Source of the DNA: Terebella lapidaria
Taxonomy: Eukaryota > Annelida > Polychaeta > Terebellida > Terebellidae
DNA length: 64,000 bases
Direction of reading: 5' to 3'
Assembly (NCBI GenBank): GCA_949152475.1
Contig: OX424562.1
Location: forward strand, 21,638,209-21,702,208
Under the pieces are notes generated by a model. It was not told the origin of the DNA, made no database searches, and saw nothing but the letters and a program-made list of their open reading frames with translations. The translations under genes and the position numbers were made by a program. Positions 24,679 to 36,865 of this stretch are shown here, in pieces. How positions within the stretch are numbered: position 1 is the stretch's first letter; every line of letters starts with the position of its first letter.

Positions 24679-27600
24679 ATGGAACGATCAACAACTCGTC
24701 AAGAAACCCCGTCTGGACTTCTGTTCAGAGTTTGGGACACACCGCCATGGAATATAACAATAGTCTGTGCTATACAGGTGAGAATTGATCATGTCATTTC
24801 AACATGAATAATTACTTATTTTGATCAAAATATTAGTCTGCAAGCATCACGTAAAATCATGTTTCTTGACAAATATAACATTTTGTTGTGACAAATCATG
24901 TGAAATTGTGAAGATTGTATAAAGGTTCCAATGATATTATATGTTCCAACATATATTAGTTCCAATGATAATCAATCTGAATATTATACAGCTGGTCCTG
25001 GCGTTCTTTGATTCCACTATCTCAATGTCATTCATCACAAACAACATAATATGCCCAGGAGAAGACAGCACGGTGATAGTGGAATTGATTTCACTTGCCT
25101 TTGTATCGATGGGGATTTCAACATTCATGGCGAACTTCATTGGCATTCGGTGACATTATAACATCTTACAACAAACAAGAATACGGCTAAATCTAAAACA
25201 CAATAATACCAATACACGAATATTGATACATTTGATGTATGATTTCATCTCAAAATGAAAATATTCATGTAAAAACATCGGACAAAAGCAGAGTATAGAT
25301 TTAAATATAATATTTTGGTACTTTGCATCGTTTACCATGTTTACTGGAATACAAAATGAAATGCAAGTATATTTGTGTGAATGCAGTTTGCCTGTAATAC
25401 AACCGCCATCGCTTCTTTTCGCGACAACGTTCACCGCACTGTTGACATCACCAAAGTGGAAATGTGTTCCTCTCAACAACAACAGCACTAGCGGTAAACC
25501 ATTAAAAATTATTAATGGGGTTACATAAATGGTTAAAGCATTAAATATTCTTATGATCAGGGGGGTAACAAGTGCGCGCTCTATATGTAATTATAAACTG
25601 ATCATGAAAAATATTGTGACATTTAGTTCACGAAAAATATTGTGATTTTCTTATCACATTCCATACGATCGTGATGGGGTCAGTTATAAGAGCCAGGCAG
25701 TTCAATATGTAGTTGTTACTATTGTATACATGGTGAAATAAGTACACAACTGCCTGAAGGGATAAGAATATCATGGTTTGGAACATGATATCCCTTGTAA
25801 AGTGCAGCCAGGCTGCCATTGTTGCTCAGCAAAGTACACCAAACCTAATCTCAATATAGTTATCTTCCAGCTGTGTGGTTCAACACAACTGAAACTGGGA
25901 CTGCAACGTATCCTCCTTGGCAAGTCAGATTACAAGGTGTATGTATAGCATTATATTTATATCTAGTTGACACAAATACACGCCACCAGAAATATGATAT
26001 TACATGTCTTCTAGAAACAGTGACATCGTGAGATCACCTTTCAGTTGGTTGGTGGTGTACTCGTTGGCTCGATGGTACAGATTGTGCTGGGTGTCAGTGG
26101 AGTCCTGGGGGTAATCATGAGGAGGGTGGGGCCTCTCACCACCATACCAACCGTGACACTACTGGGCATCTCAGTCATTTCGTCACTGATACCAGCTCTC
26201 GAGCAAAACTGGGGGATGTATTTCCTGTAAGTCCATTTGTTCTTCATATGCAACCGCGACTGACTCCGACGCATGTAAAACAGAAGATCAATTTGAGAAT
26301 CCACAATTACTCGTTTATATTCCAGAACAGTTGCCATGATTGTGCTATTCGCCATCATAATGAGGGATGTTACAGTGCCAATACCATCCTGTAACCGAGT
26401 AGGAAAAAGATGCGATGCCGTGCATCACCCTGTCTTTAGACTTTTTCCAGTGAGTAAGATGAAGATGTTTTTAAAATGAAGTATCATATATATGATTGGT
26501 TGATTGATTTCTAATCAACACAAGGGCCACATATTCACATTTGTATGTGTCCTAATCAAACGAACCAATCCGCACAGCATATCTTGGCCACGGGGATCGC
26601 ATGGTTATTCTGCTACATCTTGACAATAACGAAGGTATTGGCAGCACCTCGAGGCAGTACTGGCTTCTTTGCCAGAACAGATGCAAAAGTGTCCGCAATT
26701 TCTGACACTCCATGGATAATCATCTCGTACCCAGGTAATGTTCAGATTTATCTGCACTGCTATTCGCAATGTGTGTGCCGGGTCAAACGACTTATAATTT
26801 GCACTTTTCAGATATAGTATTGTTGCTAACCTATACGAGTTGCACAATTTCCAGGAAAATTCGGCTTCCCGACTTTTAGCGTAGACATGATTGTCGTCAT
26901 ACTGATGACAGTGATATGCAACATTCTGGAGACGAACGCCTCTTACCACGTGGTTGCCGAGGTATGTGACGTACCGACTCCTCCACCGTACGCGGTAAAC
27001 CGTGGCGTGTTCGTGGAAGGACTGGCTAACACCATCTCCGCGCTGCTGGGGAGTCCCTTTGGAACTCTAGCGGCAATGTCCTCCACAACCGTGGTGTCTG
27101 TGACCAGGGTAATGGTGTTGTGAATAGTTTTTATTGTGGATGGTTTGTACAAACGTAATAGAATAAAATACACGTCAATCAATGTTGTTTCCTAATGTCG
27201 AAGAGGTCACCAAATACACAATTCTTTCCAGCAATATGATGCGCATTATGTGATGTTGCACACAATAATCTTTTTTCGTGGTTTTGTAACTTTATGTGTA
27301 TATGCACTGTTTCTCTTAGAATGCCAGTCGAGCCCCGTACCTACTGGCATCCTTGTTCTTCATTGGCTGTGGTGTCGTGGGTAAATTCGCTGCGGTGTTG
27401 TCCACCATTCCAGATCCGGTGATAGCCGGGTTGACGTCATTCCAGCTTAGTGGCATAATAGCTGTGGGGATATCGGGAGCCAGCAAAATCGATATCAAGT
27501 CGGGTAGAAATTTGGTAATATTGGGACTGACTTTCTTCATTGGCGTCGCCGTCCCGGAATGGATCAGAACGGCGGTAAAACCCATACAAACAGGTGATCC

Positions 27601-28213
27601 TCCAATATATTTGGGTTATACTTGGATATGAAAGACTTCCAAAACACAGAATGCATTGCTATTCACCAACATTTTATCAGTCGATAATTATGACTCACCA
27701 TATTTTGTTAATATAAGACTAGAATTCCCTCTTCCTATGAACGATTTATTTTATACGTTCCAGGAAGTGAATTGGCTGATCAGATGTTGATTGTACTACT
27801 GGACAATCCTGTCCTGATTGGCGCTTCGTTGGGATTTGTGTTAGATAATTGCTTACCGGGTCAGTACACTTCGTCCACAATGATTTTGATGCCTATTTTG
27901 ATGTCAATAGCTATTGATTCGTCATTCTCTCCATGAATAAACAGGCACAGATACAGAACGAGGTATCGGTCGACTGGATGGACCACAGACGGGCAATGAA
28001 TCGCACGACAGTAACCGCATTTACGCAGATTTGCCACTTGCGAAATACTGCAAGTCCATTCCCAATGTACCCATCCCACTATGTCCTGGATTCATTGGGT
28101 ATGGCTGCAACTGTTTGGAACGGGTAGGAACAGACGAGGTAGTGACCATTGGTCACCAGGCGACCTCAATTGACCACACATGCTCCAGGGAGACTATAAT
28201 GACAGTTTTGTGA
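24679..28213 (+). CDS. SLC23-family (nucleobase/ascorbate) transporter, 11 exons
   Basis: Eleven exons: 24679-24777, 24992-25149, 25387-25493, 25871-25938, 26045-26226, 26326-26449, 26578-26734, 26855-27108, 27320-27593, 27764-27859, 27945-28213. All have GT..AG borders, frame holds throughout, and the sum is 595 codons plus stop, the size of vertebrate SVCTs. Family landmarks in order: DTPPWNITIVCAIQ (TM1), YPPWQVRLQG, VSGVLGVIMRRVGPLTTIPT, FFARTDAKV..PWIIISYPG, FGFPTFSVDM, ILETNASYHVVAEV, PPPYAVNRGVFVEGL, FAAVLSTIPDPVIAG, IDIKSGRNL, IGASLGFVLDNCLPG, DTERGI. The SLC23 family moves ascorbate or nucleobases with Na+ or H+ across the plasma membrane. Odd points: the TM1 Gln-His pair is Gln-Leu (AIQ|LVL), and the NIG motif of TM10 is replaced (AAMSSTTVVSVTR). 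Substrate therefore cannot be inferred. A poly(A) signal AATAAA lies at 28218. Confidence 0.92.
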
Positions 28214-29280
28214 ACCAAATAAATTCATCATGTGTTGGATGTCGCAATGTCCTTGTAGAATTGAATTGAGTTGTTTTTGCCCGTGCTGCGAGCATCTCAA
28301 CACTTGTCATCTCGGGACAATCAAGCACAATGAGGTAAAAACGATACAATTTTGGGGAAAACAATTTTGGGGGAAAAAGTTACAAAAACACAGGTCACTG
28401 GAGCAGATGGTTACTGTTGTGTTTTCTGAATGAGTTGCCCACGCGTATGCCATAACCATAACGCACCCTACAAGAGTTCATTTAAAATATCGATAAAATT
28501 CTTGCCCACACATGCTTCTGCAACAAACCACACCCACAGATATGTTTTTTTTCCGATACGAGAATCCCGCAGCCGTAGTGCAACACTTGAAATGGTCAAT
28601 CGAGTATTTCTGGAATGAAGCATGCATAGGTCTATGTTGTATTTTTAAAAAGGTACTTAATTTACCTGTCTGATGTTGTATGTTTTTCTTCCCAGTTATC
28701 AAATGCAGCGATACAAGACTTGAGATGCACAGGAAAAAAGTATACTCGGCCGCATGAAAATCAAAATTATGATCACATCAATTATCCCCTTTATCATGCC
28801 TACGACAGAAATTAGCTCTCGGTCTTAATAAGAAACTCTTAAAGACCGACGCCTTTGACTGGCATCACCGAATATACATGTAGACACATTTTAGTGTGTT
28901 GCATTTAGGATTGTGATTTAATTTGCGGAATGATGTTCCAAACTTTCCCAGCAGGTCGTATATTCGAGAAGACATTCTGGTGTACTGTGCTGATGTCTAC
29001 ATTTGATGTTGCCGTCCCATTAACCCAGAGCCATCTCGGACCTCACTCTGCATCCTCATGATACAAGTTGCTTTGTCCCTTATTCATCACAACTGCACAG
29101 CAACAATATAGGAACCATAACAATCAACAATATTTACGTAAGAATAGTCATTGTTGAAGCTGATGACACAGTTTCACTGATGGCTGTAGGGTGCCTGTTG
29201 ATCAGAGACCATTTGACACAAATCTCCCCAGCAAACATAATATTTGGTAACCGATTTCTTGCGCTGCCATAATAAAATCT
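28214..29280. other. 3' flank of SLC23 gene, non-coding
   Basis: AATAAA at 28218-28223, five bases after the stop codon, is the likely poly(A) signal, though very close to the stop. No further exon is supported up to the minisatellite at 29.28 kb. Confidence 0.4.
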
Positions 29281-29935
29281 AGATTGCATACTAGTGGTGG
29301 GTCTAATGGCGGGCAAATCAATACTAATGGTGGACCTATTGGGGGAAAATAACATACTAGTTGAGGCCTGATGGTGGGCCTATTGGGGGGCAAATAACAT
29401 ACTAGTTGAGGTTTGATGGTGGCCCTATTGGGGGGAGGTGGGCCTAACATACTAGTTGAGGCCTGATGGTGGGCCTATGGGGGCAAATAACATACTAAAT
29501 AAATCTGATTATTATTTTATATTATTACTACTTGAGGCCTGATGGTGGGCCTATTGGGGGGAAAATAACATACTAGTTGAGGCCTGATGGTGGGACTATT
29601 GGGGGGCAAATAACATACTAGTTGAGGCCTGATGGTGGGCCTATGGGGGGCAAATAACATACTAGTTGAGGCCTGATGGTGGACCTATTGGGGGGCAAAT
29701 AACATACTAGTTGAGTTTGATGGTGGACCTATTGGGGGGGGGGGGGGAATAACATACTAGTTGAAGCCCGATGGTGGGCCTATTGGGGGGCAAATAACAT
29801 ACTAGTTGAGGCATGATGGTGGGCCTATTGGGGGGCAAATAACATACTAGTTGAGGCCTGATGGTGGACCTATGGGGGGCAAATAACATACTAGTTGAGG
29901 CCTGATGGTGGGCCTATTGGTGGACAAATTAATAC
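29281..29935. repeat. About 46-bp minisatellite
   Basis: About 14 tandem units of the type AACATACTAGTTGAGGCCTG followed by ATGGTGGGCCTATTGGGGGG and CAAAT. The unit varies by G-run length and by GGGCC/GGACC. One roughly 40-bp AT-rich interruption lies at 29494-29530. Frames across it reflect only the repeat. Confidence 0.88.
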
Positions 29936-31240
29936 TTAAAGTGGAATAATCGGTTTCTGAAATTCGTTATAAATCAATTGGCTAGCATATATTAGATGAT
30001 ATAGCACCGTTACAACGTTTTTATCTGGTTTCGACAAAATTTGAAGGGGTCCGAGCAACTACCATAGTACCCAAGCCCTATAAATTTCGAATCAATCGGA
30101 CCGTTTGCCTTCGAGTTATGAACACAGACATATTCACTGACAAATCGCTGGCAAAAAAATAACCGAAATCGTGACCCCCCCCCCCCCCCTCCAAATCCTC
30201 GACATCGGCCGATATTGGAGAGTTTTCGTCGTACGCCCATCGGCCATACACCATACAATCGGCAATTGGCCAAAGAAAAATACAAAAATAGTTGAATGAA
30301 ACAATAATATAACTTTTCACAGCTTCCATAATTCCTAGCGGCCTAACTTCATGCCAAACTTCAGAAAGATTGTATAGTAAACGGAAAAGTTAGCCCGTTA
30401 GGGTCTGTAAGTGAAATTTGAAACGTCACATTATTTTGCGTTATTTGTTGTTTTGGGTCCATATCGTTTTCCCGCCGAATTTTTGGTCAGATCTTCAAAA
30501 TACTGTGTATTCGGTCGCCAAATGCACAAAGAGAAATTATCCGAACTGTGTCGGATCTTCACTCCACAATTATTCACACATTCCCACCACTATCAAACTG
30601 CTGAATGTATTCTTCCACGAATATTATCTGCCGATTGAAGATTTGAACTAACTATGTTTCTGGGGAATGGGGTCATGACCTTGACGGAATAAAAAGCTTT
30701 AAAACTAAGTCAGCGGTATACTTTCTATCCGTGGTTTGAGTAACTACATATGATTAAACAAGTGTTTGGTCCTAACTTTGGTGTAACATCACAGAGATAC
30801 TTGTGATTTAGTCGAATATATGCCCCAGAAACGCACTCTCAAACACAACTTGGATTGGGGTCAATTTCAATATAGAAAAATATACTTCCGTTTATTTGAA
30901 TATTGTCAGTAAATAATCAAGAGGTCTTTCATTACATTTGAGAAAAAATAGTAGAAATATTCCCAATCAGTTTTTGTGCGGTACTTCCAAAATCAAACTA
31001 AAAACTTAATGACCACGTGTTAGGATTTGACCCGGAAGTACAAGATAACATCATGAAAATGTTTTTTCAGAGCATGTGCAGAATAGTCCTATCCATCCGA
31101 AACCAGGGTTAGTTTGTGCGCATGCGCGCGCATTGCATTGTGGACCAAGTTGTGTTCATATCAACTGATCAGAGGAAACAAACAATGTGGACGAACTGTC
31201 AAACTGTCCGACAGATGACAGGCTGTGGGAATCGATAGAA
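29936..31240. other. Non-coding stretch
   Basis: No exon supported. A C-tract at about 30176-30190 makes open frames on the minus strand that look artefactual. A CpG-containing patch (GCGCATGCGCGCGCATTGC, near 31119) lies just before the second ISL2EU copy. Confidence 0.35.
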
Positions 31241-31289
31241 CTATGAACTGTTCCAGTTTTGCGAACAATCAGATGGGGTCTTGATCAAG

Positions 31290-31715
31290 AGCCAAGAGCT
31301 ATCCAGAGACGCTAACTTGAGAGAGAGCATCACCACAAAAGCTTCTCCTTGCAGAACACCGGGCTCTGGGTTTCTCTGGACAGACTCTTCATCGCTGCCA
31401 GTCCTGACAGTTTGGTGAAGTGCAGCTGTTGTGGTGCTGGTGTGATTGAAGTCAAATATCCGTGGACTTGTCGAGAAAAAACAGGTCACAGGTTATGCCA
31501 AATCCAAAGCATCATGTATCAAGGAGACAGATGGCAAGCTGACATTGGACCGAAATCACCAGTATTCAAGTTCAGACACAGATGTACTACACAGGTGCAG
31601 ATTATGGTGACTTCGCACTCATGGTAAGCGCCAGCTCCGACAACTTCTTCACGTGTCGTGTCATGAAAGACGAGGACTTTCTTACCAGCATGTGTGGAAA
31701 AATCACTTCACCATG
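31290..31715 (+). pseudogene. YqaJ-like nuclease remnant
   Basis: One frame gives LWVSLDRLFIAASPDSLVKC then GAGVIEVKYPWTCREKT. The Asp of SPDS and Glu-x-Lys of IEVK are the YqaJ PD-(D/E)xK residues. After about 31545 the homology moves to another frame: IQVQTQMYYTGADYGDFAL, then FTCRVMKDEDFLTSM, typical of the YqaJ C-terminal half. At least one frameshift, and a missing N-terminus. Confidence 0.6.
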
Positions 31716-32312
31716 AGCTCAAAACTTTGTCGAACAGAAGCTTATCAGTTGAGAAATTACATGGCCACATGTATGTAAATATTGTTTTGAAATTTGAGCA
31801 TTTACTGTATCAAAATGTATTGTTATGTGCTTCTATATACAATGTTGAATCAAATGATGTATATAAAGTATGGGCAATGCTGCACAAATGGTTAATTAAT
31901 ATCCGTGGTTTGTATTGAAAAAACAGTATACAATGTTACATATAAATGACAACAAATATATATTGCTATTATATTACTGATGGATATTCCATTGTGTTTA
32001 TAGGATAATAAAACATTGCATGTACTACAACGCGTATAATAAAATTATAAGCATTTTCTAACTATAATTTTGATGATTTACAAAAAAGGAAGAGCTATGC
32101 GCAATATACTCTTCTGTGTTCATAGCACATGTAAAATCATTTGATATGCACAAAGACTGTGAACAGTGGTACTTCATATTTATTCACACACACGCGCATT
32201 CATTTCAGTCTGCACTCACAACAGATCGTTTCAAGTTAGTCAGAGCTATACATGCTCTGACTGCTGGGGTGACCAAGTCCAACTAACTGATGGGGATGAC
32301 ACCATTAACGTA

Positions 32313-33494
32313 TTAATAGTCTCTTAAACGTCCAATAACTCTTTCAACATGAATTCGTGAATGTGCTATTCTCATGTTGGAACTGTTTTCGTCATCTGTG
32401 AAAGGTTTGCCACCTTTTACAAAGGGGGGAATTATCAAGTCCACACCACGTTCCAATAATTCACCTTGAACACGAAATCCATTATCAGCCATACATTTGT
32501 CACCTACAAAGAATTTCTGCAGTATTCCACACTGAAGGAAAATTCCTTTGTACGTCATGTTACCACCAGCAACGTTTGAAATGTAGGAGATTGAAACACC
32601 TGTGTGCAAGCCAAGGAAACATTGATGTAGGTCGATTTTCGTGAGTGGAGAAGATCTGGCTGTTAGCCTCCACATGTGACGGTCGCTTGGTTGGAACTTC
32701 GAAGCAGTCTACTATTGCTGTGATGTTTTCCCACAGTTTGAAGCATTTGGGATAACACAACTTGACTTCTTGTCTTGAAGGCCAGTACACGAGTCCTGAC
32801 AGTTCAAGACTAAGCATCGGTATTGATAGTAGCATGGAAACTGAGCTGGGTGTAATTCCAAACAAGAAAGCGAGATAGTCGCCAGATAAATTTAGTTTTA
32901 GTTTCATCAAACACAGTAGTAGTTCATTCTCCAAGGTCAGTGCATGTGAAGACACCCGTTTCTTCATTTCGGAGCTGCCATATGTGTTGCCTCTGCATCC
33001 CAGTACTGCATGGTCTCAGCTGCAGGGCGGATTTCATCCAGGAACCATTCGAACATAGCATAGCTAGGCAAACCCGTGTGTAATGTGACAAGTGAATCCG
33101 AGTGTTTGATTTTTTTTATATCCATCAGTGATTTTTGCAATTCATGTTCATCAACTTGCATTTGTATGTTGCTGACTTTATGTCTAAGATCATTGCGCTG
33201 ACGTGTTCGAAGGTCCACTTCCTATCTTAGTGGCTGTACATCAGAATCTAGCGACTTGATCTTAGCTTCCAATTCGGTGATTTTCTTACGACAATGATCT
33301 TTCCTGCATCGTTTCTTGTGGCTCTTCGGTGTGTTCACAATTTCAACATGAGAGTCTGCTGATGAGCTGCTTTGTACATGAATGTTGTCACTGGATGTCT
33401 TCGGAGAATTGTAATTGTGAATTTCATTGATGAGCATTTTTTCCTTGTTCATTCTGCTATCCCGGACACTCACATCTCCGTTTGAATGGGTCAC
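32313..33494 (-). pseudogene. ISL2EU transposase remnant
   Basis: Minus-strand pieces in order. 33494-33222 is a basic coiled-coil-like segment with KKRCRKDHCRKKITELEAKI. 33218-32964 contains LVTLHTGLPSYAMFEWFLDE, the counterpart of the RLYTGLPDYQMF segment in the other copy. 32967-32560 has ENELLLCLMKLKLNLSGDYL and the first catalytic Asp in AIVDCFEV. 32675-32313 has SYISNVAGGNMTYK, the second Asp in CMADNGF and the Glu in IHVERVIGRLRDY. All three DDE residues are visible, but the gene is split by a stop near 33220 and frameshifts near 32965 and 32600. It lacks a recognisable THAP finger. Confidence 0.68.
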
Positions 33495-34139
33495 TTGTCT
33501 TGGTTGTTTTCCTTCAACAGGAATTCCATGTGTGAAGAACGCAAGAATCTCCAGACACTTTCATACAGGGATGACATCCTGCACATAACCGATCAATTTC
33601 CTCGCAACAGTTTTATCCAGGTTGATGCACTGGTCAAGTGTCATGCTGGAGCGTCCGAGGTAACTTTCAAACAAAGGCTTGAGGTCCTGGGGTTGAGCGT
33701 GCCGACACATGTCGTCCAGTACCTCGCCCACGATGTCATCTCCAACCTTCTGAAGTTCAGCTCGGACTTTGGTAATATTGCGAGCCCATGATGGGTACGA
33801 ACGAAGATGTAGTGTAGAGTGGCGGCTGCTGTATAAAGGCTTTCCATGCCTAAAAAAAGGCTTTCCATGTCTAAAAAAATATTTAGGTATAGAATCCAGA
33901 TATCATCATCGGGTAACTCACGTATGATAAAAAGCAATAGTAATAGGCTCACTATCATAACTTTTCTTGACATTAATATATACCATGTACATTTAGAAGC
34001 TGTTGAGATAGAGTGAACTGTTTTTGAAAAATGGTAGCGTCTATGTCTTAAAATAAATATATGCCTAATTGCATGCTGTGATTTGATCCTCAAAATGGGA
34101 GCGGGAACACTTTTTATTTTTTAATTGAGAATTGTAAAG

Positions 34140-34843
34140 AAAAAAATCTATATCATGTATGACGACTATTATCATTATGTAACCAACTTTATACGCATCA
34201 AATACCATAGATATTACCGTTATCATACATCAATGGAAGAGAACAACAGGAAACATCATATCAATAAACTACTCGTGCATGTATACCAAGACTGTATTGA
34301 CTTCCTCGTTCGAAGACCAACAGCTATGATACATTTTTATCACGAGTATTATCACTTATCACGAATGAGCTCAATAAAAGTCAGACCAAAAATATTTTGT
34401 GTAAAAATGACACCTAGTGTGTCTCTTGGTCCAATACTTCCTTGAATGTAATTTGTGTGATGTCGTTTTGAACTGAACTTGTACATTAGTGTAGATGGCC
34501 AATTTTCTCAATTTCTGCCCAGGATGCCAGAACTTTATTTGAGAATTCACCCAGGCGAAAAATGACAGATTATAACATGATACCATTAAGCCTCGCAACA
34601 ATGTAAGTTGAGTATTTACTTTGTAATTACGAAGATCACTTGCATACTCTTGTGAGGATATTCAGTTTTTTCCCAACAAGATATATCGTGTTGGTCGCTT
34701 ATGTGACTAGTGTTATTTGTAACCACGAATAATGATTGACCAGATAAGACATTGTATAAGACACAATGTCAGCCAGTATATTATATGATGTGTCATTTTG
34801 CAGTTCGTTTTCACGAAATTATGTATTTCAGGATAAGTGCTTG
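34140..34843 (-). repeat. Dispersed repeat, uninterrupted copy
   Basis: Reverse-complement counterpart of 20594-20833 joined directly to 21861-22295 (see that entry). This copy shows the original junction near 34601-34608, without the 1-kb segment found at 20.8-21.9 kb. Confidence 0.75.
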
Positions 34844-36427
34844 GCTTTTAGCACGTTTGCCAAGTTACTCCCCGTTCTCGCATTGTTGGGGTGGAACAGA
34901 AGCCTGATGGGACTGCGTTCACATCCGGACCATTTCGGGCAGTTTCAAACAGTACAAAACTGCCGTAGTGATTGTCCAGGACCTTCCCGTATCGATTCGA
35001 ACCATCCAGGACTGCCCAGGTCTGTCCAGCACCATCCCGGGTTGATTACAGATTGAGCCCCGGACTGCTGAAATTTCAGTTTGGTAGGGTTAGTCCGAGA
35101 CGTGGATGTGAGTGTTACTTCACGATCACTTGCAATATTTAGTCATAATCAGGATAGGTTATTACTATTTATACTTGAACAATATTGGCCAAAATGTGAC
35201 GGTAACGTGTAGATCCTTACTGACTAGGTTGAGTTCTTTTGCCCGACTCTTGTGGCAATGAGGAGGAAAGCATGATAATTATAAACCACGCTCTCCGTGA
35301 AATAATCGGTCTCTGTTAATATTTGTTACCATGGAAGAAGAGGCGGAGGGGAGTTCACAGACGTGTATGTGACATGGAAAATAGAAAAAGCGCATCACTG
35401 GGAGATTTGTGTGTGTGTCTGTTTCAAACTACAACGGATATAGCAAGCAGGAAGGTTGTGATGATACAATAATACCATTATATTGTATGATTGCATTACC
35501 TGCTGATTAAAAAGAGCCTGTACATTACCAGTGACATCTTATTTATTTAATACATTATCTATTTCATGTATTTTTGCACACGACACTTGATTAGATGTTT
35601 GTGAATTTCAAAGCTGATGTGATCTTGAGTAAGAATACTCTTCAGGGAAGATTACAGCGAGTAGCCCATACACTCACTATTATCGTCAATTAGAATTGGG
35701 TACTGAATATAATATTCCAGGAGTGCAGATTTTGCTACGTCATGTGCAATACGTCTTTGGCATATGATCGGAAGTGAAAACGGATCTCGCACTCCGCTAT
35801 AATCGTAAACTCTCCACTGCTTTGTTCCCTGTGTTGACCATGCGGCTCCATGACAACGCCGGGCGAATGGTCGCTCGAGGGTGAGGCAGGCGGCAGTAAC
35901 CATGGACCTGTCCGTGATGTCCCTACCATGGAAGGGCTCTGCCTCGTGGGGTTCTGAAGCCTGTTATAAGACTGAGAAGCAAACACCCCACCGTTACAAA
36001 ATGATTTAGTGGGAGAGATTAATCATGAAAACGTCTTGGGCCACGAGCGACGGACTGTGGTTATTTAGTGGAGGCGCCGGCAGTTGCTGTGTGGCAGTGG
36101 TCTGTCATGATGGCATGTTGTAGAAAGCACAACAAAACGTATCTGCCACTAGAATGACAACATTGTGTTGGGCTGAATGTGAGTTGCAGGACGGCGGGTG
36201 TCTGATTCACGGATGTGAGTGTGCACATTTGTGTTGTGTACCATCTGTCTTGGATTCAATTTGGATACGGAGATGGTTATGTGAGCTAGTGCAAACATAT
36301 TGCGTCAGCAGGGCCGGAGTTTGACTTCCCTTCTCATAATGGAAGAATGCTCTTTTGCCTTTGTTAATGCGCGGACACAAGTTACATTAGCAATGTGCCT
36401 AATTGAATAAGATAAACATAATTAAAG
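34844..36427. other. Non-coding stretch
   Basis: No exon supported. Minus-strand frames at 35.65-35.99 kb are open but show no recognisable domain, and the two overlap each other in different frames. In-frame stops are present just upstream of the ORF at 36428. Confidence 0.35.
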
Positions 36428-36865
36428 ATGCGTCCAATATTGCGGACGAGCCATGAGCAGCGAAGACGGTCGAGCACGCAAGCTGCTCTCAACCAGGAAC
36501 AGATGCAACATCTGAAGAGTTTGCACCACTCAGCCATATCTCCACTCGCCGAAATAACGGGCATAAAGAAACATGGTGTACCACAGCACCGAAAACAATC
36601 CTTGCCAAGTAGCGGTTTGCTTGGGGTGGCCGGTGCATCGGACAACAAAATGTTTAGTAGTTTCGATCATATTGATAACACTGTGACAAAACGGATATCA
36701 CGCGATGCGGCCGAGAGAACCTGTTCTCGAAGAGGATCACGGGATATGAGATTATCTGGAGTGGACAGACGAATACAATGGCGGATCCTCTTCATGATTC
36801 TTATAATTGTTTTGATTATGGTTGCAGTTGTAGTGTTTGCCCTTTACTTGAAGAGATTATTTTGA
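36428..36865 (+). CDS. Small single-pass membrane protein, C-terminally anchored
   Basis: A 145-codon ORF without introns. The ATG is preceded by an in-frame TAA nine bases upstream, so this is the natural start unless an upstream exon is spliced in. The protein is basic and Ser/Arg-rich for 115 residues (HEQRRRSSTQ, RISRDAAERTCSRRGSRD, possible kinase sites RRRSS and RRGS). It ends with one strong hydrophobic helix of about 23 residues (ILFMILIIVLIMVAVVVFAL) and a short basic tail YLKRLF. There is no signal peptide, so the topology fits a tail-anchored or type II protein with the bulk in the cytosol. I do not recognise a family; SNARE-like heptads are not evident. It could also be the last exon of a larger gene. 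Confidence 0.5.
   Translation: MRPILRTSHEQRRRSSTQAALNQEQMQHLKSLHHSAISPLAEITGIKKHGVPQHRKQSLPSSGLLGVAGASDNKMFSSFDHIDNTVTKRISRDAAERTCSRRGSRDMRLSGVDRRIQWRILFMILIIVLIMVAVVVFALYLKRLF

Larger units (their letters stand above)
31241..33540 (-). mobile_element. Second ISL2EU-type element, inverted and decayed
   Basis: Same gene pair as 11.2-15.8 kb but in opposite orientation: YqaJ remnant on plus at 31.3-31.7 kb, transposase on minus at 32.3-33.5 kb, again convergent. Terminal repeats were not found, so the limits given are those of the coding remnants. Several frame breaks are visible in both genes. The two copies differ considerably in protein sequence, so they are different families or old relatives and not a recent duplication. 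Confidence 0.65.

Noticed and set aside
30010-30329. Two overlapping minus-strand frames of 83-91 codons
   Set aside because: Both run through the C-tract at 30176-30190 and translate it as poly-Gly; no domain found.
32964-33218. Separate small gene on the minus strand
   Set aside because: It aligns with the TGLPDYQMF region of the ISL2EU transposase at 12.9 kb and belongs to that remnant.
35652-35986. Two overlapping minus-strand frames
   Set aside because: Mutually out of frame, no splice borders or recognisable motifs.
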